64,000 bases of DNA. Origin: Bacteroides sp. GTDB taxonomy: Bacteria > Bacteroidota > Bacteroidia > Bacteroidales > Muribaculaceae. The position numbers and the translations under genes were made by a program. The stretch lies in assembly GCA_014802265.1 (NCBI GenBank), contig JAAVCP010000052.1, forward strand, positions 1-64,000, in the 5' to 3' direction. The notes under the pieces are model-generated. The model had not been told where the DNA came from. It saw nothing but the letters and a program-made list of their open reading frames with translations, and did not search any database. Positions 1 to 8,440 of this stretch are shown one piece after another. Numbering within the stretch: the stretch's first letter is position 1; each line of letters begins with the position of its first letter.

Positions 1-30
1 ACTATCTTTGCACTACAAAATGGTATAACT

Positions 31-279
31 ATGAAAACATCATCAGTAACAAGAAAACAGACCTCGTTTCGATTAAGTGAGAACTTGCTGGAACGTCTCC
101 AGATAGAGGCAAAGAAACATAACCGCAGTCTCAACAATCTTGTTGAGAGTGTGCTGCTCGCTTTTGTTTCAGAAAAGCCGAATAAGACAACCTTAGCTGC
201 GATGAAGGAGGCTGAGGCATCTGACAATTTAGAGACGCTTGATCTCTCCAACTTCCGCAACTTCGTTGATTCTCTATGA
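31..279 (+). CDS. RHH/RelB-like antitoxin of a type II TA pair
   Basis: 82 aa with ribbon-helix-helix-like N-terminus (QTSFRLSENLLERLQIEAKKHNRSLNNLVESVL); overlaps the downstream toxin-like ORF by 4 nt. Confidence 0.75.
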   Translation: MKTSSVTRKQTSFRLSENLLERLQIEAKKHNRSLNNLVESVLLAFVSEKPNKTTLAAMKEAEASDNLETLDLSNFRNFVDSL

Positions 280-545
280 AGACTCTGAAGGTCACCACTC
301 AGTTTAAGAAGGATCTCAAACGATATAAAAATCGGCCTAAGATTATCGAGAAATTGGAGGATATTCTTGGATTGCTTCAAAATGAATTGCCTATACCTGA
401 GGAAAACAAACCTCATCCACTGGCGGGCAATTATCGTGGACACATGGAATGCCATGTGGAAAACGACACATTACTGATATGGTGGGATAAGGAATCTGAC
501 ATAATCAAGTTGGTAAGATTCGGCACACATTCAGAATTGTTTTGA
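276..545 (+). CDS. YafQ/RelE-superfamily mRNA interferase toxin
   Basis: 89 aa; TTQFKKDLKRYKNR...HPLAGNYRGHMECHVENDTLLIWWDKESDIIKLVRFGTHSELF matches the YafQ pattern (L.G.Y.G..E.H...D.LLI....I.L.R.G.H). Confidence 0.85.
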   Translation: MKTLKVTTQFKKDLKRYKNRPKIIEKLEDILGLLQNELPIPEENKPHPLAGNYRGHMECHVENDTLLIWWDKESDIIKLVRFGTHSELF

Positions 546-762
546 AGAAAGTCCAAGAGCATTTAACGTATAGAAAAGAATTGTTAAAATGAATCCTCGG
601 ACTTGTGAGGATGGATAAAATTTTGTAACAAGATTATAACGTGTTTCGGAGTAGTTGAGAATGTAGGCAGAGGCCAGTCCAACACTCGTTTCTAACTCGT
701 TACTATTTTAAATTTTGAAATTGTATCTGATTGATATAGCGATATTTGGAGTAAAAAGTTCA

Positions 763-882
763 AGTTTTACTTTGTCCTACACCTTGAAAAATCTTGTCGA
801 TCTTGGTTTGATAGAATATCGTGGTGCGAAAAAGACAGGAGGCTATTTTGTACAATTGAATAAAAGCTTTATTATAAAATGA
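763..882 (+). pseudogene. C-terminal winged-helix fragment of an AlbA_2/RecG-like ATP-binding protein
   Basis: Frame without a start: SFTLSYTLKNLVDLGLIEYRGAKKTGGYFVQLNKSFIIK*; typical wHTH tail (LKNLVDLGLIEYRG.KKTGGYF). Confidence 0.5.
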
Positions 883-883
883 A

Positions 884-1681
884 ATGAAAGTCCTGCGTAA
901 TATTAGTATTACCATCTTATTAATTTGTTTTGTCGGTTGTAATCATCGTTATGACAATCATCAAGATAAGGAGGAAACTACAATAGACAGCACTATTGTG
1001 TATAACAATGTGGTGCCCGCTGCTTATGATACAATACTTGAAGGTGATACCGTAATAACCGTAGATACGATTATTACAAATCATACGCCTTCCTCAAAAT
1101 ATTTGACCGAGTTGCAGGATTTAATTTCAGATAGGCTTAGTCATCTCAAAAATAACCCATTACAGCAAAATGTGTGGGCCATTGCGGTTCTTAAAGATGC
1201 GGTACAGGTGTCAATGGCTATAAATACTCCATTTTGGCACAATGAATTTAAACAATATGTTTTAAACTCTTCATACATCATATTTGATGGACCATCAACA
1301 CCACAGCCTATTTCAGCTTTAGTCAACTCTATAGTTGAATTAACGACTATAAAACTACAACCAGACAGCTCGCATTTCTCTGTTAACTCTCCTTTTGCTA
1401 CATTCACTCTGACTAATGATAGCGATAAAAATATTGATTTCGATGTTAAGTATATCATAGGATTTAAGAGTACTGATGGTATCTGGTACAAGCTTCCTCA
1501 TCCCGGAATTTGGGATGATATGGGAATTACTTTGATGCCAACAGGTAAGTATGCCATAAAAGTAGCCTTAAACCCCAGACTCAACAATAATAGCCCCGGT
1601 ATTTATAGATTGTATAAACAAATACGGTTGGAAGGAGAGAAAAAAGAGGTTTGGTTAATGACAGAGTTTATGTTGGATTAG
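884..1681 (+). CDS. lipoprotein with C-terminal bacterial Ig-like domain
   Basis: Lipobox-like signal (LLICFVGC); C-terminus FTLTNDSDKNIDFDVKYIIG...GIYRLYKQIRLEGEKKEVWLMTEF resembles Bacteroidales Ig-like lipoproteins. Confidence 0.65.
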   Translation: MKVLRNISITILLICFVGCNHRYDNHQDKEETTIDSTIVYNNVVPAAYDTILEGDTVITVDTIITNHTPSSKYLTELQDLISDRLSHLKNNPLQQNVWAIAVLKDAVQVSMAINTPFWHNEFKQYVLNSSYIIFDGPSTPQPISALVNSIVELTTIKLQPDSSHFSVNSPFATFTLTNDSDKNIDFDVKYIIGFKSTDGIWYKLPHPGIWDDMGITLMPTGKYAIKVALNPRLNNNSPGIYRLYKQIRLEGEKKEVWLMTEFMLD

Positions 1682-1734
1682 TCAAACTTTAAATTTGTAT
1701 TTAATTGATATCGCGATATTTGGAGCTGGATGAA

Positions 1735-1753
1735 CAAGTCCCTCCACCTCCAC
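1735..1753 (+). other. tRNA/tmRNA-like 3' end fragment (possible att site)
   Basis: CAAGTCCCTCCACCTCCAC resembles the T-loop/T-stem/acceptor 3' strand of a tRNA-like gene, with no 5' body upstream; followed by a Rho-independent terminator. Confidence 0.4.
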
Positions 1754-1790
1754 GCGATGTATTACCGAACTTCTTCAGACTTAAGAAGAC

Positions 1791-1826
1791 AAACCTCGGG
1801 CTATCAAGTAGTTCCGAGGTTTTTTG
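1791..1826 (+). terminator. Rho-independent terminator
   Basis: aaacctcgg...ccgaggttttttt, 9-bp stem followed by a T-run. Confidence 0.75.
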
Positions 1827-1882
1827 TGTCTAATCCTTTCGTTTCAGTATCGAAATCAGACCCAAAAAAGACTACTTCAGAA

Positions 1883-2253
1883 GGGATACAGGTGCTGCCA
1901 ATGAAACTAATGCCGGTGTATTCCCCGAAGCATGTCGGTTTCAGAAACATGGTCAGGGTCACGAAACAACGTGGCATGACCCCAACAAAACGGCTATATG
2001 AGAATCTTTTTGGAAACAGATGCCTCCAGTGTCCGCACACATGTCGGGTAATAATGCTTGAGGTTGCGGTATGTGTTGAAATGGAAACCTGTTAGGATAG
2101 TGATGACTTCGGCATCGGACATTATGCGTTTTCTGCGACACCTTGGCGCCTCAGGTAGGTTCGGGAAGTGCTTTTTTCACAAACGCAAGCTCAAAATCCT
2201 TGCAGGAATCGTCTGCGATACAAAAATTTCAGTAACTTTCCTTCGGTAATCAT
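1883..2253 (-). pseudogene. IS982-family transposase remnant (N-terminal part, frameshifted)
   Basis: Frame-hopping translation on minus: MITEGKLLKF / FCIADDSCKDFELAFVKKALPEPT / RRKRIMSDAEVITILTGFHFNTYRNLKHYYPTCV / CGHWRHLFPKRFSYSRFVGVMPRCFVTLTMFLKPTCFGEYTGISFIGSTCIP, matching the IS982 layout. Confidence 0.8.
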
Positions 2254-2284
2254 GATATGGAATTTATTGTCAGTTACCTCTAAA

Positions 2285-2692
2285 TTACTGAAGTTGTTCG
2301 GAGTATACATCCGGTGGTAATTCCTCGCCAAGCATAACATAACGGTGACGACACCCCCACCGCCATAGTTCCTGAATGACCCGGTAAAGAGAGACGCCAT
2401 GTTCAGTCATAATATAATCATAACCTCGCTTCGCTATTATCTTATTGTCAATTAAGTCTTTCAGCCTATTGTTTAATACTTTGTCCGTGATACCCGGACA
2501 GAAGTCAACTATGTCAGAGAATCTGCTGTGACCTTTGAGTATTGCAAACAGTATAGGGATTTTCCACTTTCCGGAAAGCACATCAAGTGTGTCCTGAATT
2601 TGAATGATATTTCTGTATAATTCAGGACATTCCTTGTAACGGAGTTTATCTCCTATTTCTTTTAAGTTCTCTTCCATTTCTTTGACGATCAA
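2285..2692 (-). CDS. HxlR-family transcriptional regulator
   Basis: CPELYRNIIQIQDTLDVLSGKWKIPILFAILKGHSRFSDIVDFCPGITDKVLNNRLKDL; classical HxlR wHTH. Confidence 0.93.
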   Translation of the reverse strand: MIVKEMEENLKEIGDKLRYKECPELYRNIIQIQDTLDVLSGKWKIPILFAILKGHSRFSDIVDFCPGITDKVLNNRLKDLIDNKIIAKRGYDYIMTEHGVSLYRVIQELWRWGCRHRYVMLGEELPPDVYSEQLQ

Positions 2693-2725
2693 TGCAAAGT
2701 TAATAAATTTATTCCGTTATTTTAC

Positions 2726-2753
2726 CTATTACTTTCCATTTGGAAAGTAATAG
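2726..2753. promoter_or_regulatory. 28-bp perfect palindrome, probable HxlR operator
   Basis: ctattactttcca-tt-tggaaagtaatag in the divergent HxlR/flavodoxin intergenic region. Confidence 0.7.
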
Positions 2754-2815
2754 TTTTAAACCTCTACGCGATTTAGTGTGTTAGGAAATCAAAATAACAA
2801 ATTAAACATTATCAC

Positions 2816-3490
2816 ATGAAAGTATTAGGAATAAACGGCAGCCCACGTAAACAGTGGAATACTGCTACCCTCGTGGAAAAAGCCTTGGAAGGTGCCGCGT
2901 CAGTAGGTGCTGATACAGAGATAATCAATCTATATTCCCAGACCTTCAAAGGGTGTGTAAGTTGCTTCGCCTGCAAGCGTAAGGGAAGTAAGACCAACGG
3001 TCTTTGTGCTGTGAGAGACGAACTGACACCGATACTTAAGAAAGCATTGGAGGCAGATGTCATAATCATAGGCTCGCCCATCTATTATTCATACCCGACC
3101 GCCTATTTCCGAGCTTTTATGGAGCGTTTTCTATTTCCTCTTGACCCATATATGATAAAAGAAAATGGTGAGCGTGTGAAATTTCTTGACAAAGTGATTC
3201 CAACAGGCATTATCTTCACGATGAACTGCCCAAAGGAATATTGGGACAAGTATCATTATCGTGAGATTCTTGATTCAAATGGAGAGGAATTCGGTCGTAT
3301 TACCGGCTACGCAGAGTCATACTACAGTGATGATACATATCAGTTTACTGACTATTCCAAGTATGACGCAAATTATTTTGATGAGAGGGAGAAGCGAGAA
3401 CACCGGGAGAAGCAATTTCCTATTGACCAACAAAAATGTTTTGAAATGGGTGTCAGACTCGTATCTAAAGTATCTGAAATGAATAAATAA
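2816..3490 (+). CDS. NADPH-dependent FMN reductase / flavodoxin-like oxidoreductase
   Basis: MKVLGINGSPRKQWNTATLVEKALEGA..., CVSCFACK, GSPIYYSYPTAYFRAFMERF. Confidence 0.93.
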   Translation: MKVLGINGSPRKQWNTATLVEKALEGAASVGADTEIINLYSQTFKGCVSCFACKRKGSKTNGLCAVRDELTPILKKALEADVIIIGSPIYYSYPTAYFRAFMERFLFPLDPYMIKENGERVKFLDKVIPTGIIFTMNCPKEYWDKYHYREILDSNGEEFGRITGYAESYYSDDTYQFTDYSKYDANYFDEREKREHREKQFPIDQQKCFEMGVRLVSKVSEMNK

Positions 3491-3496
3491 TCAAAT

Positions 3497-4336
3497 ATGA
3501 AAAAGATAAAATTATATATGGGATTGGCATTGCTCTTATCGGCAGGTGCTGCTAATGCGCAGCCAAAGGAAATTCTTTCTCTTAATGGTTCGGAAGGGAA
3601 GCTGTATGCCGAACTACAGAAACCGTCTTCAGAAAAGGAGAAGATCCCTCTTGTCATAATATGTCACGGCTTTACAGGGAACTGCAATACGGAACTTATG
3701 ACAAACATAGCCGATGATCTCCAGGGACAAGGAATCGCTTCCCTTCGTTTTGATTTTAATGGTCATGGCAAGAGTGAAGGTGAGTTCCAAAACATGACAG
3801 TCCTGAATGAAATTGAGGATCTGAAAGATGTAATCTCATGGGCACAAACCCAGCAATGGGTGGAAAGCATATCTCTGCTTGGTCACTCACAAGGGGGTGT
3901 GGTAGTCAGTATGACTGCTGGGGAACTTGGTGACGGAGTAATAAAGAATGTTGTTCTCATGGCTCCGGCAGCCGTGCTCCGTGATGATGCAATCCGGGGA
4001 AACACACAAGGGGCGCAATATGATCCGTGGGATTTTAAAGGAGACTATGTTGAGCTCCCATGGGGTGGTTATAAACTTGGTCGTAAATATGTGGAGAGTG
4101 CAGTTAATCTTCCGATATATGAAACCGCATGGCGTTACACCGGTCCGGTGCTTGTAATACAAGGTACGCACGACAGGATTGTACCCTATACGTATGCCGA
4201 GCGTTATCAGACAGGATATAAAAACTGTACGCTAAAACTTATTCCTGAAGAGGATCACTCTTTCACTAAGGAAACTGCCGAGGCTGCCCTGTACGCTTCT
4301 GATTGGCTTTCAAAACAGATCCACGATGGTCATTGA
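3497..4336 (+). CDS. alpha/beta hydrolase (exported)
   Basis: Signal peptide; CHGFTGNCN, GHSQGG nucleophile elbow, HDRIVP, EDHSF. Confidence 0.93.
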   Translation: MKKIKLYMGLALLLSAGAANAQPKEILSLNGSEGKLYAELQKPSSEKEKIPLVIICHGFTGNCNTELMTNIADDLQGQGIASLRFDFNGHGKSEGEFQNMTVLNEIEDLKDVISWAQTQQWVESISLLGHSQGGVVVSMTAGELGDGVIKNVVLMAPAAVLRDDAIRGNTQGAQYDPWDFKGDYVELPWGGYKLGRKYVESAVNLPIYETAWRYTGPVLVIQGTHDRIVPYTYAERYQTGYKNCTLKLIPEEDHSFTKETAEAALYASDWLSKQIHDGH

Positions 4337-4442
4337 CACTTGATGTCTGGGGAACTTAATATCCTATTCCGATTAAATTTTAAATGATGCTGTATATGAC
4401 GGCTCTTAATAATATAGCCTATATTGTTGCTACTATAACTGA

Positions 4443-4476
4443 ATCAGCTGATTACACTTGGCGGTAATCAGCTGAT
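4443..4476. terminator. inverted repeat between convergent genes
   Basis: atcagctgattac-8-gtaatcagctgat, 13-bp perfect arms; no T-tract on either side. Confidence 0.45.
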
Positions 4477-4514
4477 CGGGCTTAGCTCCTGTCAAAAACT
4501 TTATAAACAAGATT

Positions 4515-5063
4515 TTATTTATTTTTTTCTTTCTCCCAGCAATTTATTATTTCTGCAAAATACACAGTATGTGGAGTCTGCCCTTTAAGAATGGGATTAT
4601 TATAGCAGTCGGTAAGAATCTGACTAAACCGAGTCTTGTCCAGATTATGCGAATATAATTTTTTACATTCGAGTATCAATCGTGCTTGCGGGAATACAGG
4701 AGTTCCTGATTCAGTGAAATCGGTTACCAATCCTGTGCAGGCAACTTTATCTATATCCCTACCGGTATGAGTACCAAAGAACATAATATCTTTTTTGAGT
4801 TCAGGAGGAAAAATATTTATTGAAAATGTAGGACACCTCTCTATAAATTCATGTGTATATCTGTCAGGACTGACAAAAACTATTGCGAGAGGTAGCCCAT
4901 TACCCCACGAGGTGCCGAGTGCACCCCATGACACAAGTAGTTCGTTGAACTTCTCCCTATTACCTGCGGCAATGACGGCAAAGTCTTTGGAGAAAAGTTC
5001 TATCGGATTATCTGAAATCTCAGTTGCCTTGATTGGAATCAAGTTATATTTCTTATTTTCCAT
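4515..5063 (-). CDS. flavin reductase family protein
   Basis: NPIELFSKDFAVIAAGNREKFNELLVSWGALGTSWGNGLPLAIVFVSPDRYTHEFI; flavin reductase-like fold pattern. Confidence 0.85.
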   Translation of the reverse strand: MENKKYNLIPIKATEISDNPIELFSKDFAVIAAGNREKFNELLVSWGALGTSWGNGLPLAIVFVSPDRYTHEFIERCPTFSINIFPPELKKDIMFFGTHTGRDIDKVACTGLVTDFTESGTPVFPQARLILECKKLYSHNLDKTRFSQILTDCYNNPILKGQTPHTVYFAEIINCWEKEKNK

Positions 5064-5105
5064 ATTTATTTAATTTTATTGTATGTATTTAGTTATGTAT
5101 CACCC

Positions 5106-5950
5106 TTACATCTGATCTTTTATAGAAACAATATAGCTATTACCAACCTTACTGACCTCTAAATATCCGTTACTTTCCATTTCCCTTATCCAATTCTTTG
5201 CTTCTTCATTTGACAAATGCTTCTCTCACTTCAGCAAGTGCCATACTTCCTAATTCCAAGATAAATTGAAGTTTGTAATTATCAGTAAAGTGTAGATTTT
5301 TAATTGGAGTGATCTTTCCTGATGATACCCTTTCAATAGTTCTTACAAATTTATCGTAGGATGAGTATCCGAAAATAACTTCTACCTTATCGCCGTAGCT
5401 CACTATAGTGGTCGGGAAACCACTAACTTCCATATTCTTGGCATATGCCAAATCTTTATAAAACTCTTTTCTGGCACTTCCATCGGATAGATGACTTAAG
5501 AAAATATTTACATCAAGTCCTGTTTCGCATGCTATATTTTCCAATACTTCCAAACGTGAGGTGAGAAGATAAGCTACCGCTGATGCTTCACGAAGCCTAT
5601 GCAGGAATTTTTGTGCTCTGGCAGGATTTGTAAGTTGAGCTGCCTTATATGCGCTATTCTGAGGATATGTTGAGGGAAATGCTTTTAAATCCATCGCCCT
5701 TTACAGGCATTTCATGGCGTTTTTCCACATCTTTCCAATGAGACTCAATTTCTATGTTTATAGATTCTATGTCTCTTCCGTTTTGGGAAACTACATCGTT
5801 TATATCTTTCACCATTCCACCCATTACATAACGTATTTCCAATTGATTGCCAAAATGTGTTTCGAGCTTACGAATTATTGGTTCCAATCCCCAACACCAT
5901 GTGCATAAGGGATCAGTGAAACTTGTTAATATTACCTTTTCCTTTATCAT
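5106..5950 (-). pseudogene. DsbA/FrnE-like thioredoxin-fold protein broken by two frameshifts
   Basis: ORF 5950-5654 (FTDPLCTWCWGLEP) and ORF 5694-5206 (DLKAFPSTYPQNSAYKAAQL...SGFPTTIV) are consecutive parts of one protein; a third frame continues after AFVK as SNEEAKNWIREMESNGYLEVSKVGNSYIVSIKDQM* ending at 5106. Confidence 0.85.
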
Positions 5951-6063
5951 TTTATGATTTTGAGTTTAAAATTTTTATTCCTAATTTTGTTGTAGGAATA
6001 CACTTCTTTTTAACATTAGAAATTTAGATTTGTTCACCTGTAAATCAGGTAGTTACTAATCGG

Positions 6064-6492
6064 TTGCTTTATTACCTATTGGTAGGTAATGCTTATAATC
6101 AGAAGAATATCATGGTTCAGAAAATTAAAAAAAATATTGAAATTTCCTCAGTGAATAACTGCCCGATGAGGAATGTGGTAGCCCGTTTTGGAAATAAATG
6201 GGCAATGCTGATATTGTATATTATGCATGAAGTGGGTACAATCAGGTTCAGAGACATAATAGCACGCCTGCCGGAAATTTCAACCAAAGTGTTATCAAAA
6301 GAGCTTAGAGTGCTTGAAGAAGATGGATTAATTATGAGGAAGGCATACGCAACAGTGCCACCGAAAGTGGAATATACGCTTTCACCAAGAGGTATGACAT
6401 TAATTCCTATAATCATTCAGCTATATGAATGGGCTAATGACAACATGTCAGCCATTCAGGCTGATCGTCTAAAACATCAAAGCCAGCAATAA
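6064..6492 (+). CDS. HxlR-family transcriptional regulator
   Basis: CPMRNVVARFGNKWAMLILYIMHEVGTIRFRDIIARLPEISTKVLSKELRVLEEDGLI; true start probably the internal Met near 6112. Confidence 0.92.
   Translation: MLYYLLVGNAYNQKNIMVQKIKKNIEISSVNNCPMRNVVARFGNKWAMLILYIMHEVGTIRFRDIIARLPEISTKVLSKELRVLEEDGLIMRKAYATVPPKVEYTLSPRGMTLIPIIIQLYEWANDNMSAIQADRLKHQSQQ
6071..6090. promoter_or_regulatory. palindrome upstream of second HxlR gene (putative operator)
   Basis: attaccta-ttgg-taggtaat; related half-site pair tattccta...taggaata at 5976-6000. Confidence 0.55.
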
Positions 6493-6558
6493 TTTGCTGC
6501 ATTTCTCCTTTTAATTAATCACTATTATTCCCTTACTGATAAAAATTTAAAATATAAG

Positions 6559-8298
6559 GTGCTAAATTTCATAGTTCTCCAAAATGTTATTAACTTTACG
6601 ACTTGCTTTTATTATACATATAACAGAAGAACGACAATGCCGACAGTTTTGCTAATATTGCTATTCATGTTCTCCGGTTGGATGGTTGCCGGGGCAGCCA
6701 ATGCGACACCTTCAGAAAAACTGAAGGTTTTTTTCAAAGAAAACAGTCGTCTTTCCTCCGAAGAGCTTTTCTCTAACGGTATGCGTTGCATTGCAGAGTC
6801 CAAACCCGACAGTGCCCTCGCTTACTATTCCATTGCACTTGCAAGATATGATTCTAATGTCACAGGTCCCGATGCAATGACCTTAGGATCCATTTACAAC
6901 AATATGGGTTACATATATCTTTACTCCTATAATGATTGTGTTCAGGCTTACAGCTACTTCCTTAAAGCCCTCGAGACACAGGAAAAGGCTGATGATAAGG
7001 AATTAAAACCCTATATATTGCTAAATATTGGCAATGTCTATGCAATGTTTAATGACCAGATGACTGCTATTGATACATACAAAAAGGCTTTCGCAAGCTT
7101 GGTATTGGATGGTTCAGACAATGATATAGCATCAATTATTGCCCTTAACTTGTTTCTCGACGCATATATTGAACATCGTGTTGCCGAGATTACCGGGGAA
7201 CTGACGCAATTTCTCAACCTGCCTGTTAATGGCGAAAAGCTGCAAGAATCTGCTAAACTCGTTGCGCAAGGGATTAAAAGTGAACAGGAAGGAAAACCTG
7301 GAAATGAGAGAGCAACTTTTGGAAAAGCCCGAAAAATGTATGAACAAGATGCAAATGCAGATCAGCGCATTTGCATGAGTCTCGCATTTATGGAGGCGGA
7401 GTCAAATGCCAGATCAGGTGATACCCAAACCTCCATACGGATTTTGCACAATATACTTCAATCTTCAAAAAATGAAGGTTCCCTCGACCTGGCGTCTGTA
7501 GCGGCTTATAATTTGTCGAAATGCTACGAACTGCAGGGAATGGCTGATTCCGCTAATTTCTACCGTCTCCAGAATCTTGACTTACGTGACTCCTTGCTCA
7601 ATATGGCAAACTTCGGTAAAATAAAAGACCTTCACTCAATGCATAATGTCAGTGATGCCCAAGAAGAAATACGAATCTTGGTTATAAAGGATAGAAACAA
7701 GACCACCGTGCTCCTGTTTTCCTTGGTGGCAGCCGCTCTTCTTTTGATATTGCTTGCAGTGATTGCGGCTAAAAATAAGAAATTGAAAGCGAGAAACGAA
7801 TCTTTGTTTCAGCACGCACAACGCCTGTCGGCAGAATCGCAAGATGTGAAGCCAACTGCCCTATGCGCCGATGAGTCGCAAGAAGATATCGAGACACCTC
7901 CCGAATCGCAGTCTTCTAAAGTCATTGTGAGTGATGATTTGAGAGACGAGCTAAAGGAGAAGATATCCCAAGTGTTCAAAAGCGAAGAGATTTATTCCCC
8001 TGATTTTTCACTTGATCTGCTTGCTTCCCTCGTTAATTCCAAAACAAGATATGTCTCCAGTGTAATAAATGAATGTTTTGGTCGCGGCTTCAACCAGATG
8101 CTCAGTGAAGCCAGAATCACGAGGGCTTGCCGAATGCTTGCCGACAAGCAATATGACAACCTAACGATACAGAGTGTTGCCGAATCACTTGGGTTCAAAT
8201 CTCGTTCTAATTTTGGGGCTTTGTTTAAAAAATTTACCGGTCTTACTCCTAGCGAATATCATTCGATTGCCATTAAAAAAAGGGAAACCGGCGACTGA
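6559..8298 (+). CDS. membrane TPR protein with C-terminal AraC-type HTH
   Basis: TPR repeats, TM segment TVLLFSLVAAALLLILLAVIAA, C-terminal LTIQSVAESLGFKSRSNFGALFKKFTGLTPSEY. Confidence 0.9.
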   Translation: MLNFIVLQNVINFTTCFYYTYNRRTTMPTVLLILLFMFSGWMVAGAANATPSEKLKVFFKENSRLSSEELFSNGMRCIAESKPDSALAYYSIALARYDSNVTGPDAMTLGSIYNNMGYIYLYSYNDCVQAYSYFLKALETQEKADDKELKPYILLNIGNVYAMFNDQMTAIDTYKKAFASLVLDGSDNDIASIIALNLFLDAYIEHRVAEITGELTQFLNLPVNGEKLQESAKLVAQGIKSEQEGKPGNERATFGKARKMYEQDANADQRICMSLAFMEAESNARSGDTQTSIRILHNILQSSKNEGSLDLASVAAYNLSKCYELQGMADSANFYRLQNLDLRDSLLNMANFGKIKDLHSMHNVSDAQEEIRILVIKDRNKTTVLLFSLVAAALLLILLAVIAAKNKKLKARNESLFQHAQRLSAESQDVKPTALCADESQEDIETPPESQSSKVIVSDDLRDELKEKISQVFKSEEIYSPDFSLDLLASLVNSKTRYVSSVINECFGRGFNQMLSEARITRACRMLADKQYDNLTIQSVAESLGFKSRSNFGALFKKFTGLTPSEYHSIAIKKRETGD

Positions 8299-8440
8299 TA
8301 CTTGCGTTTTTCCGAAATTGACCGTCGCAGGAGTGTTTTTGTGTGCTGATATGAGAAACAAGTGCATATATGCCCTCTGAAACCTTGACAGTTAATAAAA
8401 ATAACGCGAACTTTGCGACATCATTAAAAACACAAGTGAC

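Noticed and set aside
1141-1491. 116-aa minus-strand ORF inside the lipoprotein gene
   Set aside because: Antisense shadow ORF; no signal or domain, and the plus-strand ORF has convincing lipobox and Ig-like features.
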